Part shown: piece by piece, positions 16,069-24,802 of the stretch
Position numbering within the stretch: the first letter of the stretch is position 1
Layout: each line of letters opens with the position of its first letter
Assembly: GCF_002741075.1 (NCBI RefSeq)
Contig: NZ_CP016634.1
Location: forward strand, 5,136,501 to 5,200,500
From: Pseudomonas putida
Lineage (GTDB): Bacteria; Pseudomonadota; Gammaproteobacteria; Pseudomonadales; Pseudomonadaceae
Reading direction: 5' to 3'
Length of the DNA: 64,000 bases
Notes under the pieces: model-generated
Databases searched by the model: none
Seen by the model: only the letters and a program-made list of their open reading frames with translations
Told to the model about the DNA's origin: nothing
Position numbers and translations under genes: made by a program

Positions 16069-16679
16069 GCCTGGGGCTCGCCCTGGTGCTCGTTGCCCAT
16101 CATGTGGCCGAGCTTGCCGGCCTTGGTGGCCAGGTAGTGACGATTGTGCGGGTTATGACCGGTGTGCAGCGGCACGCGCTCGGCAACCTTGATGCCCATG
16201 TCGGTCAGGGCTTTGACCTTGCGTGGGTTGTTGGTCATCAGACGCAGCGACTGCACGCCCAGGTGCTCGAGCATCGGCAGGCACATTGCGTAGTCGCGCT
16301 GGTCGGCGGCGAAGCCCAGGCGTTCGTTGGCTTCGACGGTATCGGCGCCACCGTCCTGGAGTTCATAGGCACGAATCTTGTTCAACAGGCCAATGCCGCG
16401 ACCTTCCTGACGCAGGTACAGCAGCACGCCACGGCCTTCACGGGCGATGGCTTGCAAGGCGGCCTCCAGTTGCGAGCCGCAGTCGCAGCGCTGACTGAAC
16501 AACGCATCGCCGGTCAGGCATTCGGAATGCAGGCGCCCCAGCACCGGCTGACCATCGGCGATATCACCCAGGCTGAGCACTACGTGCTCGCGGCCCGTGG
16601 CTTCGTCGAGAAAGCCATGCATGGTGAAGATCGCGAAGGGAGTCGGGAGTTTCGAGGCGGCGACAAAGACGACGGGCAC
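16065..16679 (-). CDS. ribA: GTP cyclohydrolase II
   Basis: A 204-residue RibA that opens GTP to 2,5-diamino-6-ribosylamino-4(3H)-pyrimidinone 5'-phosphate, formate and pyrophosphate, the first committed step of riboflavin synthesis. The zinc ligands Cys54, Cys65 and Cys67 are in [18 protein letters not shown], and the RQEGRGIGL block lies at about 90-98. It starts with GTG behind TAGGAG. It has its own extended -10 promoter 38 bp upstream and is not in the main rib operon, whose RibBX has lost the GCHII motif. Therefore this is the only complete GCHII in the window. Confidence 0.96.
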   Translation of the reverse strand: MPVVFVAASKLPTPFAIFTMHGFLDEATGREHVVLSLGDIADGQPVLGRLHSECLTGDALFSQRCDCGSQLEAALQAIAREGRGVLLYLRQEGRGIGLLNKIRAYELQDGGADTVEANERLGFAADQRDYAMCLPMLEHLGVQSLRLMTNNPRKVKALTDMGIKVAERVPLHTGHNPHNRHYLATKAGKLGHMMGNEHQGEPQA

Positions 16680-16716
16680 GTTGTGCTCCTAAAAGTAGGC
16701 AATTTTCAATGGCCCG

Positions 16717-16725
16717 ATTGTATCA
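16717..16725 (-). promoter_or_regulatory. Extended -10 promoter for ribA
   Basis: On the minus strand TGATACAAT matches the TGnTAnAAT extended -10 pattern, 38 bp upstream of the GTG start. The -35 region is weak, as is common for extended -10 promoters. Confidence 0.5.
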
Positions 16726-16822
16726 GCAGGCTGCCGAGCATGCGCAGGCTGAATATCGCCGCTTAAGATCGAAAAGTTCGATGATCGGATCGCCTGGTCC
16801 AATGCGCTCTGCAGAACAACAA

Positions 16823-17572
16823 TCAATGGGGCTGGCTGTCTGCCGTGAAAGGGTACGGCTGTTGCCAGTGTTCGAAGATGGGCTTGAGTTCGCCGCTGCG
16901 CACCAGTTCCTGCATACGCCGGTCGAACAGCTCGCTCAGCGCCTTGGCTTTGTCGTTGCGACCAAAGGCCAGGTACAGAGGCAGTTCCGCGACATGGGTA
17001 CGACGCCAGTGATCAGGACGAGGCGCCTGGCCCAGGACATAGTCGACCTCGGTCAGTGCATCGATGTAGAAGTCCACGCGATCATGCTCGAGCATCGGCA
17101 GGATACCTTCGCGGCGCTGGATCTCACGGTAGCTCTTGACGTCGGGCAGGTAGTCCTGGAACTCGTAGCCGCGCACCCAGGCCAGCCGGTATTGGCCGAT
17201 GTTCTCCGGCGTCGGCACGGGCTTGCTGACCAGGCCCAAGGCATAGATGTGATCCACATCGAAATGCCAGCGCGGGTAGACGTTGTCGTCGTTTTCTTCT
17301 TTGTAGGAGCCGACCCAGGCATCGGCTTCGCCGCGCTTGACCAGCCCTACCGCCCGGCTGTACGGCGCACTCTGGGTCACCACCTTCACACCTGCCGGCT
17401 CAAAGACCTTGCGCAGCACATCCCAGGCGACGCCAGTGCCATCGGCGTTGGTGTAGTCGAGCCACTCCTCGCTGACCAGGTGGATCTGCTTGGGCAGGCC
17501 TTCGGCCATGACCACGCTCGCGCCAGGGGCAAGCAGCAACACCATTGCCAGCAGCACACTCCTTATGCCCAT
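16823..17572 (-). CDS. Periplasmic solute-binding protein, family 3-like
   Basis: A 249-residue secreted protein with a signal peptide ending near VVMA (about residue 23) and a single bacterial extracellular solute-binding (SBP_bac_3-like) domain. The fold motifs are APYSRAVGLVKRGEADAWVGSYKEEN and RVDFYIDALTEVDYVL. No permease or ATPase gene is near, so it may serve an orphan transporter or have been adapted as a sensor domain. A strong AAGGAG Shine-Dalgarno sequence precedes the ATG, and the gene starts 15 bp after pgpA, so it can be the last gene of the nrdR-rib operon. Ligand cannot be predicted. Confidence 0.8.
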   Translation of the reverse strand: MGIRSVLLAMVLLLAPGASVVMAEGLPKQIHLVSEEWLDYTNADGTGVAWDVLRKVFEPAGVKVVTQSAPYSRAVGLVKRGEADAWVGSYKEENDDNVYPRWHFDVDHIYALGLVSKPVPTPENIGQYRLAWVRGYEFQDYLPDVKSYREIQRREGILPMLEHDRVDFYIDALTEVDYVLGQAPRPDHWRRTHVAELPLYLAFGRNDKAKALSELFDRRMQELVRSGELKPIFEHWQQPYPFTADSQPH

Positions 17573-17587
17573 GACCCGCTCCTTAAG

Positions 17588-18091
17588 TCAGGCAACCAAC
17601 CATACCAGCACCTGCATGCCCAGCCAGGCGAATACCCCAGCCAGGATGTCGTCGAGCATGATCCCGACACCGCCGTGCACGTGACGGTCGATCCATCGGA
17701 TCGGCCACGGCTTGAGGATGTCGAAGAAGCGGAACATCAAGAACCCCGCCAATAGCCATTGCCAGCCTTCTGGCACCAGCCACAGGGTGATCCACATCCC
17801 GACCATCTCGTCCCAGACAATGCCCTCATGGTCGTGCACACGCAAGTCATTGGCGACTTTACCGCACAGCCAGAAGCCAAACAGCATGGTGATGCCCAGC
17901 AACAACCAGTAACCCCAGTCCGGCAGCATCTGCCAGAGCGGGATGAATGGCAGGGCGACCAGCGAGCCCCAGGTGCCCGGCGCCTTGGGCAAGGTGCCCG
18001 AACCGAAACCAAAGGCAATGAAGTGCCAGGGGTTGCGCCAGACCGACGGCGGAACGAACTCCGCAGGCACCTGGTTGGGGTGATCGGTCAC
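17588..18091 (-). CDS. pgpA: Phosphatidylglycerophosphatase A
   Basis: A 167-residue inner-membrane PgpA that dephosphorylates phosphatidylglycerol phosphate to phosphatidylglycerol. Typical features are GSGTLPKAPGTWGSL, VHDHEGIVWDEMVGMWI with the conserved acidic residues, and FRFFDILKPWPI, with three or four hydrophobic segments. It starts with GTG behind AGGGAGA and overlaps the thiL stop by 4 bp (GTGA), the standard thiL-pgpA pairing in proteobacteria. Confidence 0.95.
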   Translation of the reverse strand: MTDHPNQVPAEFVPPSVWRNPWHFIAFGFGSGTLPKAPGTWGSLVALPFIPLWQMLPDWGYWLLLGITMLFGFWLCGKVANDLRVHDHEGIVWDEMVGMWITLWLVPEGWQWLLAGFLMFRFFDILKPWPIRWIDRHVHGGVGIMLDDILAGVFAWLGMQVLVWLVA

Positions 18092-19050
18092 GGTGTCTCC
18101 CTAAAGTGTTGATAGCCCCGTTGCGTTGGGGTGATGTCCTGGCCCTGCCGGTCACGCAGACTCACCCCCTGCCCTTCGCGCACACGGCCGATGACATGGA
18201 TGACGCCAGGTTCAGGCAGGGATGAAAGGTGCGCTTCAGGCACGGTGAACGCCAGCACGTAGTCGTCACCGCCAGTGAGCGCAGCATGCAGAGCCGCCTC
18301 GCGTCCCAGGAAGGCCTCCAGGGCCGGCGAGACGGGCACCCGCTCGGCGTCCACCTCGAGGGCGACGCCCGAAGCCTTGGCGATGTGGCCGCAGTCGGCC
18401 AGCAGACCATCGGAAATATCCAGCGCTGCCGTGGCTCGACCGCGCAACTGTCGGCCCAAGGTGAGCTGAGGCAGCGGCGACCAGTAATGGGCAAGCAGCG
18501 GCTCGGCGACCTCGACCGGCGCCTGCCGCTGGCCCAGCACCAGCGGCAAGGCACCTGCGGCATTGCCCAAGTGACCGCCGACGCACAGCAGATCGCCTGG
18601 CCGAGCGCCACTGCGGCGCAGGGCTTGGCCAGCCGGCACTTTGCCGAACACGGTAACGGTGATGCTCAAGGGGCCGCGGGTGGTGTCGCCGCCGATCAGG
18701 CTGACGCTACATCGGTGGGCCATGCGGTTGAGGCCGTCGGCATACAGCCTGAGCCAATCGGCGCCAACCTCGGGCAAGGTCAGCGCCAGTGTGACGCCGA
18801 TCGGGTCGGCGCCCATCGCCGCGAGGTCGCTGACGGCCACCGCCAGGGAGCGCTGACCCAGCAGCAGCGGGTCGCAGGCCACAGGAAAATGCACGCCCTC
18901 GACCAGGGTGTCGGTGGACACCGCCAACTGCTCACCGGCCGGCAGCTCCAGCAGGGCGCAGTCGTCACCGATGCCGAGGACCACGCCTTCGCCGCCTTGC
19001 GCACAGGACGCAGCGGCGAAGTAATGACGGATCAGCTCGAACTCACCCAT
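18088..19050 (-). CDS. thiL: Thiamine-monophosphate kinase
   Basis: A 320-residue ThiL of the PurM/AIR synthetase-like ATP-binding superfamily, converting thiamine monophosphate to the cofactor thiamine diphosphate. The N-terminal GEFELIRHYF, the metal-binding GIGDDCALL block (about 26-34), STDTLVEGVHF, and DISDGLLADCGHI are all family motifs. It lies 18 bp after nusB and overlaps pgpA by 4 bp. The product is the cofactor of Dxs, encoded elsewhere in the window. Confidence 0.96.
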   Translation of the reverse strand: MGEFELIRHYFAAASCAQGGEGVVLGIGDDCALLELPAGEQLAVSTDTLVEGVHFPVACDPLLLGQRSLAVAVSDLAAMGADPIGVTLALTLPEVGADWLRLYADGLNRMAHRCSVSLIGGDTTRGPLSITVTVFGKVPAGQALRRSGARPGDLLCVGGHLGNAAGALPLVLGQRQAPVEVAEPLLAHYWSPLPQLTLGRQLRGRATAALDISDGLLADCGHIAKASGVALEVDAERVPVSPALEAFLGREAALHAALTGGDDYVLAFTVPEAHLSSLPEPGVIHVIGRVREGQGVSLRDRQGQDITPTQRGYQHFRETP

Positions 19051-19068
19051 GGTCGGAAAGCGCCACGA

Positions 19069-19569
19069 TCAGCGCTTGTTCGCCTTGACTTCCGCGTCAC
19101 GCAGCGTCGGAGCCAGTTTGTCCAGCACACCGTTGACGAACTTGTGGCCATCGGTGGCACCGAAGACCTTGGCCAGTTCCACGCCTTCGTTGATCACAAC
19201 GCGGTACGGCACGTCGACGCGCTTGATGAACTCCCAGGTGGACAGGCGCAGCACCGCGAGTTCGACCGGGTCGAGCTCCTCCAGCGGCAGGTCCAGGCAC
19301 GGGGCCAGGGCCTTGTCGATCTCGCCCTTGATTGCCGGAACCCCATGCAGGATTTCACGGAAATAGGCGCCATCGATATCGGAGAAATCGTTGTCGACCC
19401 GGAACTGAGCCTCAATTTCGTTCAGCGAATGCTGGGCCATGTGCCACTGGTACAGCGCCTGGGTCGCGAGCTTGCGGGCTTCGCGGCGCTTGGCGCTCTT
19501 CGAGGGCTTGCCGGCATCCGCCGCGCGTGGCTCGCGCGGGTTGAAACGATCGCTTTCGTCGCTAATCAC
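19069..19569 (-). CDS. nusB: Transcription antitermination factor NusB
   Basis: A 166-residue all-helical NusB, which with NusE (S10) binds boxA RNA and supports rRNA antitermination. The basic N-terminal [17 protein letters not shown] block and the C-terminal [11 protein letters not shown] are characteristic. The reading frame is open much further upstream, but the GTG at 19569 gives the usual MISDESDRF start and overlaps the ribH stop by two bases (GTGA), so translation is coupled to ribH. The ribH-nusB-thiL order is widely conserved. Confidence 0.95.
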   Translation of the reverse strand: MISDESDRFNPREPRAADAGKPSKSAKRREARKLATQALYQWHMAQHSLNEIEAQFRVDNDFSDIDGAYFREILHGVPAIKGEIDKALAPCLDLPLEELDPVELAVLRLSTWEFIKRVDVPYRVVINEGVELAKVFGATDGHKFVNGVLDKLAPTLRDAEVKANKR

Positions 19570-20042
19570 TTGGCCTCCAACTGCGCCAGCAGGCTGACCA
19601 TTTCCAGGGCGGACAGGGCAGCTTCGGCACCTTTGTTGCCGGCCTTGGTGCCGGAACGCTCGATGGCTTGCTCGATGGAGTCGACGGTCAGAACGCCGAA
19701 GGCCACCGGAACACCGAACTCCATGGACACCTGGGCCAGGCCCTTGGTGCACTCGCCCGCCACGTATTCGAAGTGCGGGGTACCACCACGGATCACCGCG
19801 CCAAGGGCGACGATCGCGTCATATTCGCCTTGTTGAGCGACTTTCTGTGCAACCAGCGGGATTTCGAAGGCACCCGGGGCACGGATGATGGTGATGTCGC
19901 TTTCGCTGACGCCATGGCGTACCAGGGCATCAACGGCACCGCTCACCAGGCTTTCGACGACGAAGCTGTTGAAGCGGCCAACCACCAAAGCATAGCGACC
20001 TTTGGGGGCGATGAAGGTACCTTCGATGGTCTTCAGGGTCAT
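19566..20042 (-). CDS. ribH: 6,7-dimethyl-8-ribityllumazine synthase
   Basis: A 158-residue lumazine synthase that condenses DHBP with 5-amino-6-ribitylaminouracil, the penultimate riboflavin step, as a pentamer or 60-mer capsid. Visible are [34 protein letters not shown] and the active-site block [16 protein letters not shown]. It is followed by nusB, overlapping at the stop, and preceded by ribBX with a 91-bp gap containing an 8-bp GC hairpin (20068-20087). Confidence 0.96.
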   Translation of the reverse strand: MTLKTIEGTFIAPKGRYALVVGRFNSFVVESLVSGAVDALVRHGVSESDITIIRAPGAFEIPLVAQKVAQQGEYDAIVALGAVIRGGTPHFEYVAGECTKGLAQVSMEFGVPVAFGVLTVDSIEQAIERSGTKAGNKGAEAALSALEMVSLLAQLEAK

Positions 20043-20067
20043 TCCGGTGTTCTCATCTTAAAGAGCG

Positions 20068-20087
20068 AGGCCGCGCACACGCGGCCT
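20068..20087 (-). terminator. Hairpin between ribBX and ribH, weak terminator or attenuator
   Basis: AGGCCGCG and CGCGGCCT pair perfectly around a 4-base loop. On the transcribed strand the following bases are CGCTCTTT, a poor U tract, so complete termination is doubtful and partial attenuation inside the rib operon is possible. Confidence 0.35.
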
Positions 20088-20133
20088 GCGGGAGGGTTTG
20101 GACACGAGCGGCAGGACGACAGTTACGCCTGTG

Positions 20134-21225
20134 TCACTCGGAGGGCACGTATTCTACAACTTCCAGATCGAATCCGGATATCGCGTTGAACTTCATCGGC
20201 GAGCTCATCAGGCGCATCTTGCGCACGCCCAGGTCACGCAGGATCTGCGAACCGGCACCGACGGTGCTGTAGGTGGTCGGGGCCTTGGGCTGGGCGTCAC
20301 CGGCGCTTTCGCGGATGTGCGCCAGCAGCACGTCACCGTCCAACGGGTGGCCCAGCAGCAGTACCACGCCACTGCCCGCTTCGGCCACGGCGTTCATCGC
20401 CGCGCGCAGGCTCCAGCGGCCCGGCTGCTTGACCATGAGCAGGTCACGCAGTGGGTCCATGTTGTGTACGCGCACCAGGGTCGGTTCTTCGGCGCAGATG
20501 TTGCCCAGGGTCAGGGCCATGTGCACGTCGCCTTCCACCGCGTCGCGGTAGGTGACCAGGTTGAATTGGCCCAGCTCGCTGTCCAGCGGCTGCTCGGCGA
20601 TGCGCTGCACGGTACGCTCGTGAATCATCCGATAGTGGATCAGGTCGGCGATGGTGCCGATCTTCAGGCCGTGCTCGGCGGCGAAGGCCTCAAGCTCCGG
20701 GCGACGGGCCATGGTGCCGTCGTCGTTCATCACTTCGCAGATCACGCCACTGGGCTCGAACCCGGCCATGCGCGCCAGGTCGCAGGCTGCTTCGGTGTGC
20801 CCGGCGCGAGCCAGGGTGCCGCCGGCCTGGGCCATCAGCGGGAAGATATGGCCTGGGCTGACGATATCGTCGGCTTTGGCATCGCGAGCGGCGGCCACCT
20901 GCACGGTGCGTGCGCGGTCAGCGGCGGAGATGCCGGTGGTGACGCCTTCGGCCGCTTCGATCGACACGGTGAACTTGGTGCCGAAGCCTGAACCGTTGCG
21001 CGGTGCCATCAGCGGCAGCTTGAGCGTCTCGCAGCGCTCGCGGGTCATCGGCATGCAGATCAGGCCGCGGGCGTGCTTGGCCATGAAGTTGATGTGCTCG
21101 GCCTGGCAGCACTCGGCGGCCATGATGATGTCGCCTTCGTTCTCACGGTCTTCGTCGTCCATGAGAATGACCATTTTGCCCTGGCGGATGTCTTCCACCA
21201 GCTCTTCGATGCTGTTGAGCGCCAC
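20134..21225 (-). CDS. ribBA: RibBX: DHBP synthase fused to a degenerate GTP cyclohydrolase II domain
   Basis: A 363-residue two-domain protein. Residues 1-200 are a complete DHBP synthase (MDDEDRENEGDIIMAAE, GTKFTVSIEAAEGVTTG, VSPGHIFPL, RAGHTEAACDLARMAG). Residues 205-355 have the GCHII fold but lack the Cys-x10-Cys-x-Cys zinc site and the RQEGRGIGL block; the equivalent stretch reads VRVHNMDPLRDLLM. It therefore supplies only DHBP, while real GCHII is ribA at 16065. This domain pattern is described in proteobacteria as RibBX. Databases often label it bifunctional RibBA. The start is a GTG behind AAGGGGG, giving the usual ALNSIEELV start. Confidence 0.93.
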   Translation of the reverse strand: MALNSIEELVEDIRQGKMVILMDDEDRENEGDIIMAAECCQAEHINFMAKHARGLICMPMTRERCETLKLPLMAPRNGSGFGTKFTVSIEAAEGVTTGISAADRARTVQVAAARDAKADDIVSPGHIFPLMAQAGGTLARAGHTEAACDLARMAGFEPSGVICEVMNDDGTMARRPELEAFAAEHGLKIGTIADLIHYRMIHERTVQRIAEQPLDSELGQFNLVTYRDAVEGDVHMALTLGNICAEEPTLVRVHNMDPLRDLLMVKQPGRWSLRAAMNAVAEAGSGVVLLLGHPLDGDVLLAHIRESAGDAQPKAPTTYSTVGAGSQILRDLGVRKMRLMSSPMKFNAISGFDLEVVEYVPSE

Positions 21226-21243
21226 TCGGCACCCCCTTCTCAA

Positions 21244-21909
21244 TCAGGATTTCAGGTAGCCGTTGGCGGCCAGGAAGCTTTCGGTGATGCCACTGCCCTT
21301 GCTCGACTCGGCAGCCTTGTCGCCCAGCAGCAGACGCTCCAGGTAACGAGCCAGCAGGTCGACCTCAAGGTTGACCCGACGACCTGCGCGGTAGTCGGCC
21401 ATGATGGTTTCAGACAGGGTGTGCGGGACGATGGTCAGCTCGAACTCAGCGCCATCGACCTCATTGACCGTCAGGCTGGTGCCGTCGACGGTGATCGACC
21501 CTTTATGGGCGATGTACTTGGCCAATTCCTTGGGCGCACGCACGCGGAACTGGATGGCACGCGCGTTATCGCTGCGCGAAATGATCTCGCCGACGCCGTC
21601 GACATGGCCGCTGACCAGGTGTCCGCCCAGGCGGGTGGTGGGGGTCAGGGCTTTCTCTAGGTTGACCCGGCTGCCGCTCTTGAGGTCGACCATGGCGGTA
21701 CGCTTGAGCGTTTCGACGCTGACATCGGCCCAGAAGCCGTCACCCGGAAGTTCCACGGCCGTCAGGCAGACGCCGTTGACGGCGATGCTGTCGCCGAGCT
21801 TGACGTCGCCCAGGTCGAGCTTGCCGGTCTCTACATAGACGCGCACGTCACCGCCCTTGGGGGTCAGGCTGCGGATGGTGCCGATGGATTCGATGATGCC
21901 GGTGAACAT
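21244..21909 (-). CDS. ribE: Riboflavin synthase, alpha subunit type
   Basis: A 221-residue riboflavin synthase (RibE/RibC) that dismutates two lumazine molecules into riboflavin and the pyrimidine. It has two tandem lumazine-binding domains (about 1-97 and 98-197) with the start MFTGIIESIGTI, GDSIAVNGVCLT, GGHLVSGHVDG and GSITVDGTSLTVN. The frame is open to 21999, but the MFTGIIE start is invariant in the family and a GAGGACACC ribosome-binding region precedes it. It lies between ribD (43 bp) and ribBX (18 bp). Confidence 0.96.
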   Translation of the reverse strand: MFTGIIESIGTIRSLTPKGGDVRVYVETGKLDLGDVKLGDSIAVNGVCLTAVELPGDGFWADVSVETLKRTAMVDLKSGSRVNLEKALTPTTRLGGHLVSGHVDGVGEIISRSDNARAIQFRVRAPKELAKYIAHKGSITVDGTSLTVNEVDGAEFELTIVPHTLSETIMADYRAGRRVNLEVDLLARYLERLLLGDKAAESSKGSGITESFLAANGYLKS

Positions 21910-21952
21910 GGTGTCCTCCTCGGGAACAGGGCTGCGCGTGGCAAGCCAGGCA

Positions 21953-23089
21953 TTATACGCCGGACGCCGGCAAGGGTATGGCCGTGATCCGCCAGTCATC
22001 GCCGACTGCGCGCACCTCGGTGATCTTCAGACGCGGGGCCTCGCTCATCTGCGCGAGCGGCCAGTCCAGCAGGGGGCGGGCGCTGCTGCCTAAGAAAGTG
22101 CCGGCGACGAACAGTTGGAACTCATCGATAAGGCCCAAGCGCGCGAAGGCGCCGACCAGGCCAGCACCGGCCTCCAGCAAGATTTCGTTGACGCCACGAG
22201 CCGCCAGGGCGCGCAGCAAGGCGGGGAGGTCGACCCGGCCGTGCTCGCCCGGCAGGCTCAGCAGTTCGTGTCCGGCCTGGGCGTAGCGAGGATCATCGGC
22301 GAGCGCGGTCACCACCAGGGCTGGGCCGGCCTGGAAGAACGGTGCGTCCAGCGGCAGACGCAGGCGCCCGTCGACCAGCACGCGCAGTGGCGGGCGCGCC
22401 AGGACCAGAGCGGTGGTGTCCGGGTCCAGGCCCAGTTCGGCGCCGCGCACGGTCATGCGGGCGTTGTCGGCCAGCACGCTTTCGGCGCTGGTCAGCACCA
22501 CGCTGGAGCGGGCGCGTAGACGTTGAACCGCAGCGCGCGCGGCGGGGCCGGTGATCCATTGGCTCTCGCCGCTGGCCATGGCAGTGCGGCCATCCAGGCT
22601 CATGGCCAGCTTGGCCCGCACGAACGGCAGGCCATGCTCCATGCGCTTGAGAAAGCCCGGATTGAGTGCCCGGGCCTCGGCCTCGAGCACGCCGCTACTG
22701 ACCTCGATGCCGACCTCAGCCAGGCGTCGCAGACCTTTGCCTGCCACCTGCGGGTTGGGGTCCTGCATGGCTGCCACCACCCGGGCCACTCCCGCCTGCA
22801 CCAACGCCTCGGCGCACGGCGGGGTGCGGCCATGGTGGCTACAGGGCTCGAGCGTCACGTAGGCACAGGCACCTCGGGCGCGCTCGCCGGCCTGACGCAG
22901 GGCATGGACCTCGGCGTGAGGCTCACCGGCGCGCACGTGCCAACCTTCACCGACCACCTCGCCGTCCCGGACGATCACGCAACCCACGCGGGGGTTGGGG
23001 TGAGTGCTGTACAAGCCCTTGCGGGCGAGCTCCAGGGCTCGCGCCATGTAGTGGGCATCGAGAATGGCGGTTGGGCTGGGCATGGTCAT
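21953..23089 (-). CDS. ribD: Bifunctional riboflavin deaminase/reductase RibD
   Basis: A 378-residue protein catalysing the second and third riboflavin steps. The N-terminal deaminase (about 1-150) has the zinc ligands in PHAEVHAL (His58, Glu60) and [11 protein letters not shown] (Cys83, Cys92). The C-terminal NADPH-dependent reductase domain (about 151-370) contains [25 protein letters not shown] and [13 protein letters not shown]. The start overlaps the nrdR stop by 4 bp (ATGA), so nrdR-ribD are coupled. Confidence 0.96.
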   Translation of the reverse strand: MTMPSPTAILDAHYMARALELARKGLYSTHPNPRVGCVIVRDGEVVGEGWHVRAGEPHAEVHALRQAGERARGACAYVTLEPCSHHGRTPPCAEALVQAGVARVVAAMQDPNPQVAGKGLRRLAEVGIEVSSGVLEAEARALNPGFLKRMEHGLPFVRAKLAMSLDGRTAMASGESQWITGPAARAAVQRLRARSSVVLTSAESVLADNARMTVRGAELGLDPDTTALVLARPPLRVLVDGRLRLPLDAPFFQAGPALVVTALADDPRYAQAGHELLSLPGEHGRVDLPALLRALAARGVNEILLEAGAGLVGAFARLGLIDEFQLFVAGTFLGSSARPLLDWPLAQMSEAPRLKITEVRAVGDDWRITAIPLPASGV

Positions 23090-23550
23090 TCTTTGGCGGG
23101 CTCGCGGGCCAGGCGGTCGATTTCTTCGCGGAACTCGTCAAGGTCCTGGAAGCGGCGGTAGACCGATGCGAAACGGATATAGGCAACTTCGTCGAGCTTG
23201 CGCAGCTCGGCCATCACCAGCTCGCCGACCACCAGTGACTTGACCTCGCGCTCACCGGTGGCGCGCAACTTGTGCTTGATGTGCGCCAGCGCCGCTTCCA
23301 GGCGCTCGACACTGACCGGGCGCTTTTCCAGCGCCCGCTGCATGCCCGCACGCAGTTTCTCTTCATCGAAAGGCTGGCGGGTGCCGTCTTGCTTGATCAG
23401 GCGTGGCAGAACCAGCTCGGCGGTCTCGAAGGTGGTGAAGCGCTCGCCGCAGGCGACGCACTCACGGCGGCGACGCACCTGTTCGCCCTCGGCGACCAGG
23501 CGCGAGTCGATGACCTTGGTGTCGTTGGCACCGCAAAAGGGACAGTGCAT
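23086..23550 (-). CDS. nrdR: Transcriptional repressor NrdR
   Basis: A 154-residue regulator of ribonucleotide reductase genes. The zinc ribbon uses Cys3, Cys6, Cys31 and Cys34; residues 49-139 form the ATP-cone that senses ATP/dATP. It starts at the ATG giving [10 protein letters not shown]; the long open frame upstream of it (to 24750) is antisense to other genes and is not coding. It heads the riboflavin operon, a conserved arrangement, and has a candidate promoter at 23580-23607. Confidence 0.97.
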   Translation of the reverse strand: MHCPFCGANDTKVIDSRLVAEGEQVRRRRECVACGERFTTFETAELVLPRLIKQDGTRQPFDEEKLRAGMQRALEKRPVSVERLEAALAHIKHKLRATGEREVKSLVVGELVMAELRKLDEVAYIRFASVYRRFQDLDEFREEIDRLAREPAKE

Positions 23551-23579
23551 GGTGGCAGGCAACAAAAAAAGGGAGGGCC

Positions 23580-23607
23580 ATGGTAGCGCATCCCACTGGC
23601 AAGACAA
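23580..23607 (-). promoter_or_regulatory. Candidate promoter of the nrdR-rib operon
   Basis: On the minus strand TTGTCT (23607-23602) and TACCAT (23585-23580) with a 16-bp spacer, 30 bp upstream of nrdR. It lies in the 105-bp divergent gap with the lipoprotein gene. Confidence 0.4.
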
Positions 23608-23655
23608 GCCAAAGGGGTTACCATCCATGGAATTCTGCCTGCGAAGGATTACCCC

Positions 23656-24111
23656 ATGCATTACCGAGCGCTCGTCGTGCTGTGCCTCACCGGCCTGCTC
23701 GCCGCCTGCGGCAGCGATCAACCCAAGCCCGAGCAAACCGTCACTGCGCCGCCGACCAAGGCCGTCAAGAAAAAAGGCGACGATCTGGGCCCGCTGCCGG
23801 CCTATCAGCGCGAACTGAGCGGCACCTTGCTGCAAATACCGGCCGGCGCCGAGGTGGAGCTGGCATTGCTGGTCATCGATGAGCGAGGCCGCCCGCAACG
23901 CCTGTTGGCCAGCAGCAACCTCATCGGCACCGGCCAGGACCTGCCCTATCGCCTGCGTTTCAGCCCCGAGGCCTTCCCCGCCGACGCTCGCGTGGAGCTG
24001 CGCGGCCGCGCCAGCCGCTCCGGGCAACTGATCCTGCACTTGCCTCCCCTGCGTATCGCCCAGGCCACCACCCAAGCCACCGGCCCGCTGCGCTTCGAGA
24101 AGGCGCCCTAG
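23656..24111 (+). CDS. YbaY/YscW-type lipoprotein
   Basis: A 151-residue lipoprotein: signal peptide with lipobox LLAAC (Cys18), a short Pro/Lys-rich linker, then a beta-sandwich domain of the YbaY/YscW type (about 50-148) with the pattern [20 protein letters not shown] and [19 protein letters not shown]. coli YbaY is an outer-membrane-associated lipoprotein of unclear function. The methyltransferase gene starts directly after its stop codon with no gap. Confidence 0.8.
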   Translation: MHYRALVVLCLTGLLAACGSDQPKPEQTVTAPPTKAVKKKGDDLGPLPAYQRELSGTLLQIPAGAEVELALLVIDERGRPQRLLASSNLIGTGQDLPYRLRFSPEAFPADARVELRGRASRSGQLILHLPPLRIAQATTQATGPLRFEKAP

Positions 24112-24771
24112 ATGCCTCCACTGCATTTGCAGCAGACCCTGAGCGGCCTGATCGGCGAGGCGCGCCTGGTCGTGAGCGACCTGCCCGACTGCGAACTGAA
24201 GCTGTGGCTGATCGACGCCGACAACATGGACCGCGCATTCAGCCCCGAGGAAACCCGGCGCATCCTCGATGAACCGCCCTATTGGAGCTTCTGCTGGGCC
24301 AGTGGCCTGGCCATGGCCCGCTACCTGGCCGAGCAGCCGCACTGGGTGCGCGGCAAGCGCGTGCTGGATTTCGGCGCAGGCTCCGGCATCGCCGGTATCG
24401 CTGCCGCACGGGCAGGCGCGCTTGAGGTGGTGGCCTGCGACCTCGACCCGCTGGCACTTGACGCCTGTCGCGCCAATGCAGCGCTCAACGGCGTGGAGCT
24501 GGGCTACAGCAGCGATTTCTTCACCGAGGCCGACCGCTTCGACTTGATCCTGGTCGCCGACGTGCTCTACGACCGCGCCAACCTGCCGCTGCTCGATGAG
24601 TTCTTGAGCCGCGGACGTCAGGCTCTGGTGGCCGACTCCCGGGTGCGCAACTTCGATCACCCACGCTACCAGGCGCTTGGCGTGCTCGAGGCACTGACCC
24701 TGCCGGACCTGGCCGAGCCACACGAATTCCGCCGGGTCAGCCTGTACCACGCCAGCCGCGAGCCTTTATAG
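24112..24771 (+). CDS. Class I SAM methyltransferase, ETFB lysine methyltransferase-like
   Basis: A 219-residue seven-beta-strand methyltransferase. Motif I is [20 protein letters not shown] and the acidic SAM-ribose contact follows in [10 protein letters not shown]. The post-II motif is [11 protein letters not shown]. The segment [17 protein letters not shown] followed by VRGKRVLD closely resembles the electron transfer flavoprotein beta-subunit lysine methyltransferases of bacteria and mitochondria, and the METTL20/21 group more widely. A protein-lysine target is therefore a reasonable guess, but PrmA-type substrates cannot be excluded. It abuts the lipoprotein gene and is followed by cnoX after 31 bp. 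Confidence 0.75.
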   Translation: MPPLHLQQTLSGLIGEARLVVSDLPDCELKLWLIDADNMDRAFSPEETRRILDEPPYWSFCWASGLAMARYLAEQPHWVRGKRVLDFGAGSGIAGIAAARAGALEVVACDLDPLALDACRANAALNGVELGYSSDFFTEADRFDLILVADVLYDRANLPLLDEFLSRGRQALVADSRVRNFDHPRYQALGVLEALTLPDLAEPHEFRRVSLYHASREPL

Positions 24772-24802
24772 TGGTGCCATTCAAGGATTTGCGAGAGTCG
24801 CG

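Noticed and set aside
23551..24750. Upstream extension of the nrdR frame to 24750
   Set aside because: The zinc-ribbon start [10 protein letters not shown] fixes the true N terminus; the extension is antisense to the lipoprotein and methyltransferase genes.
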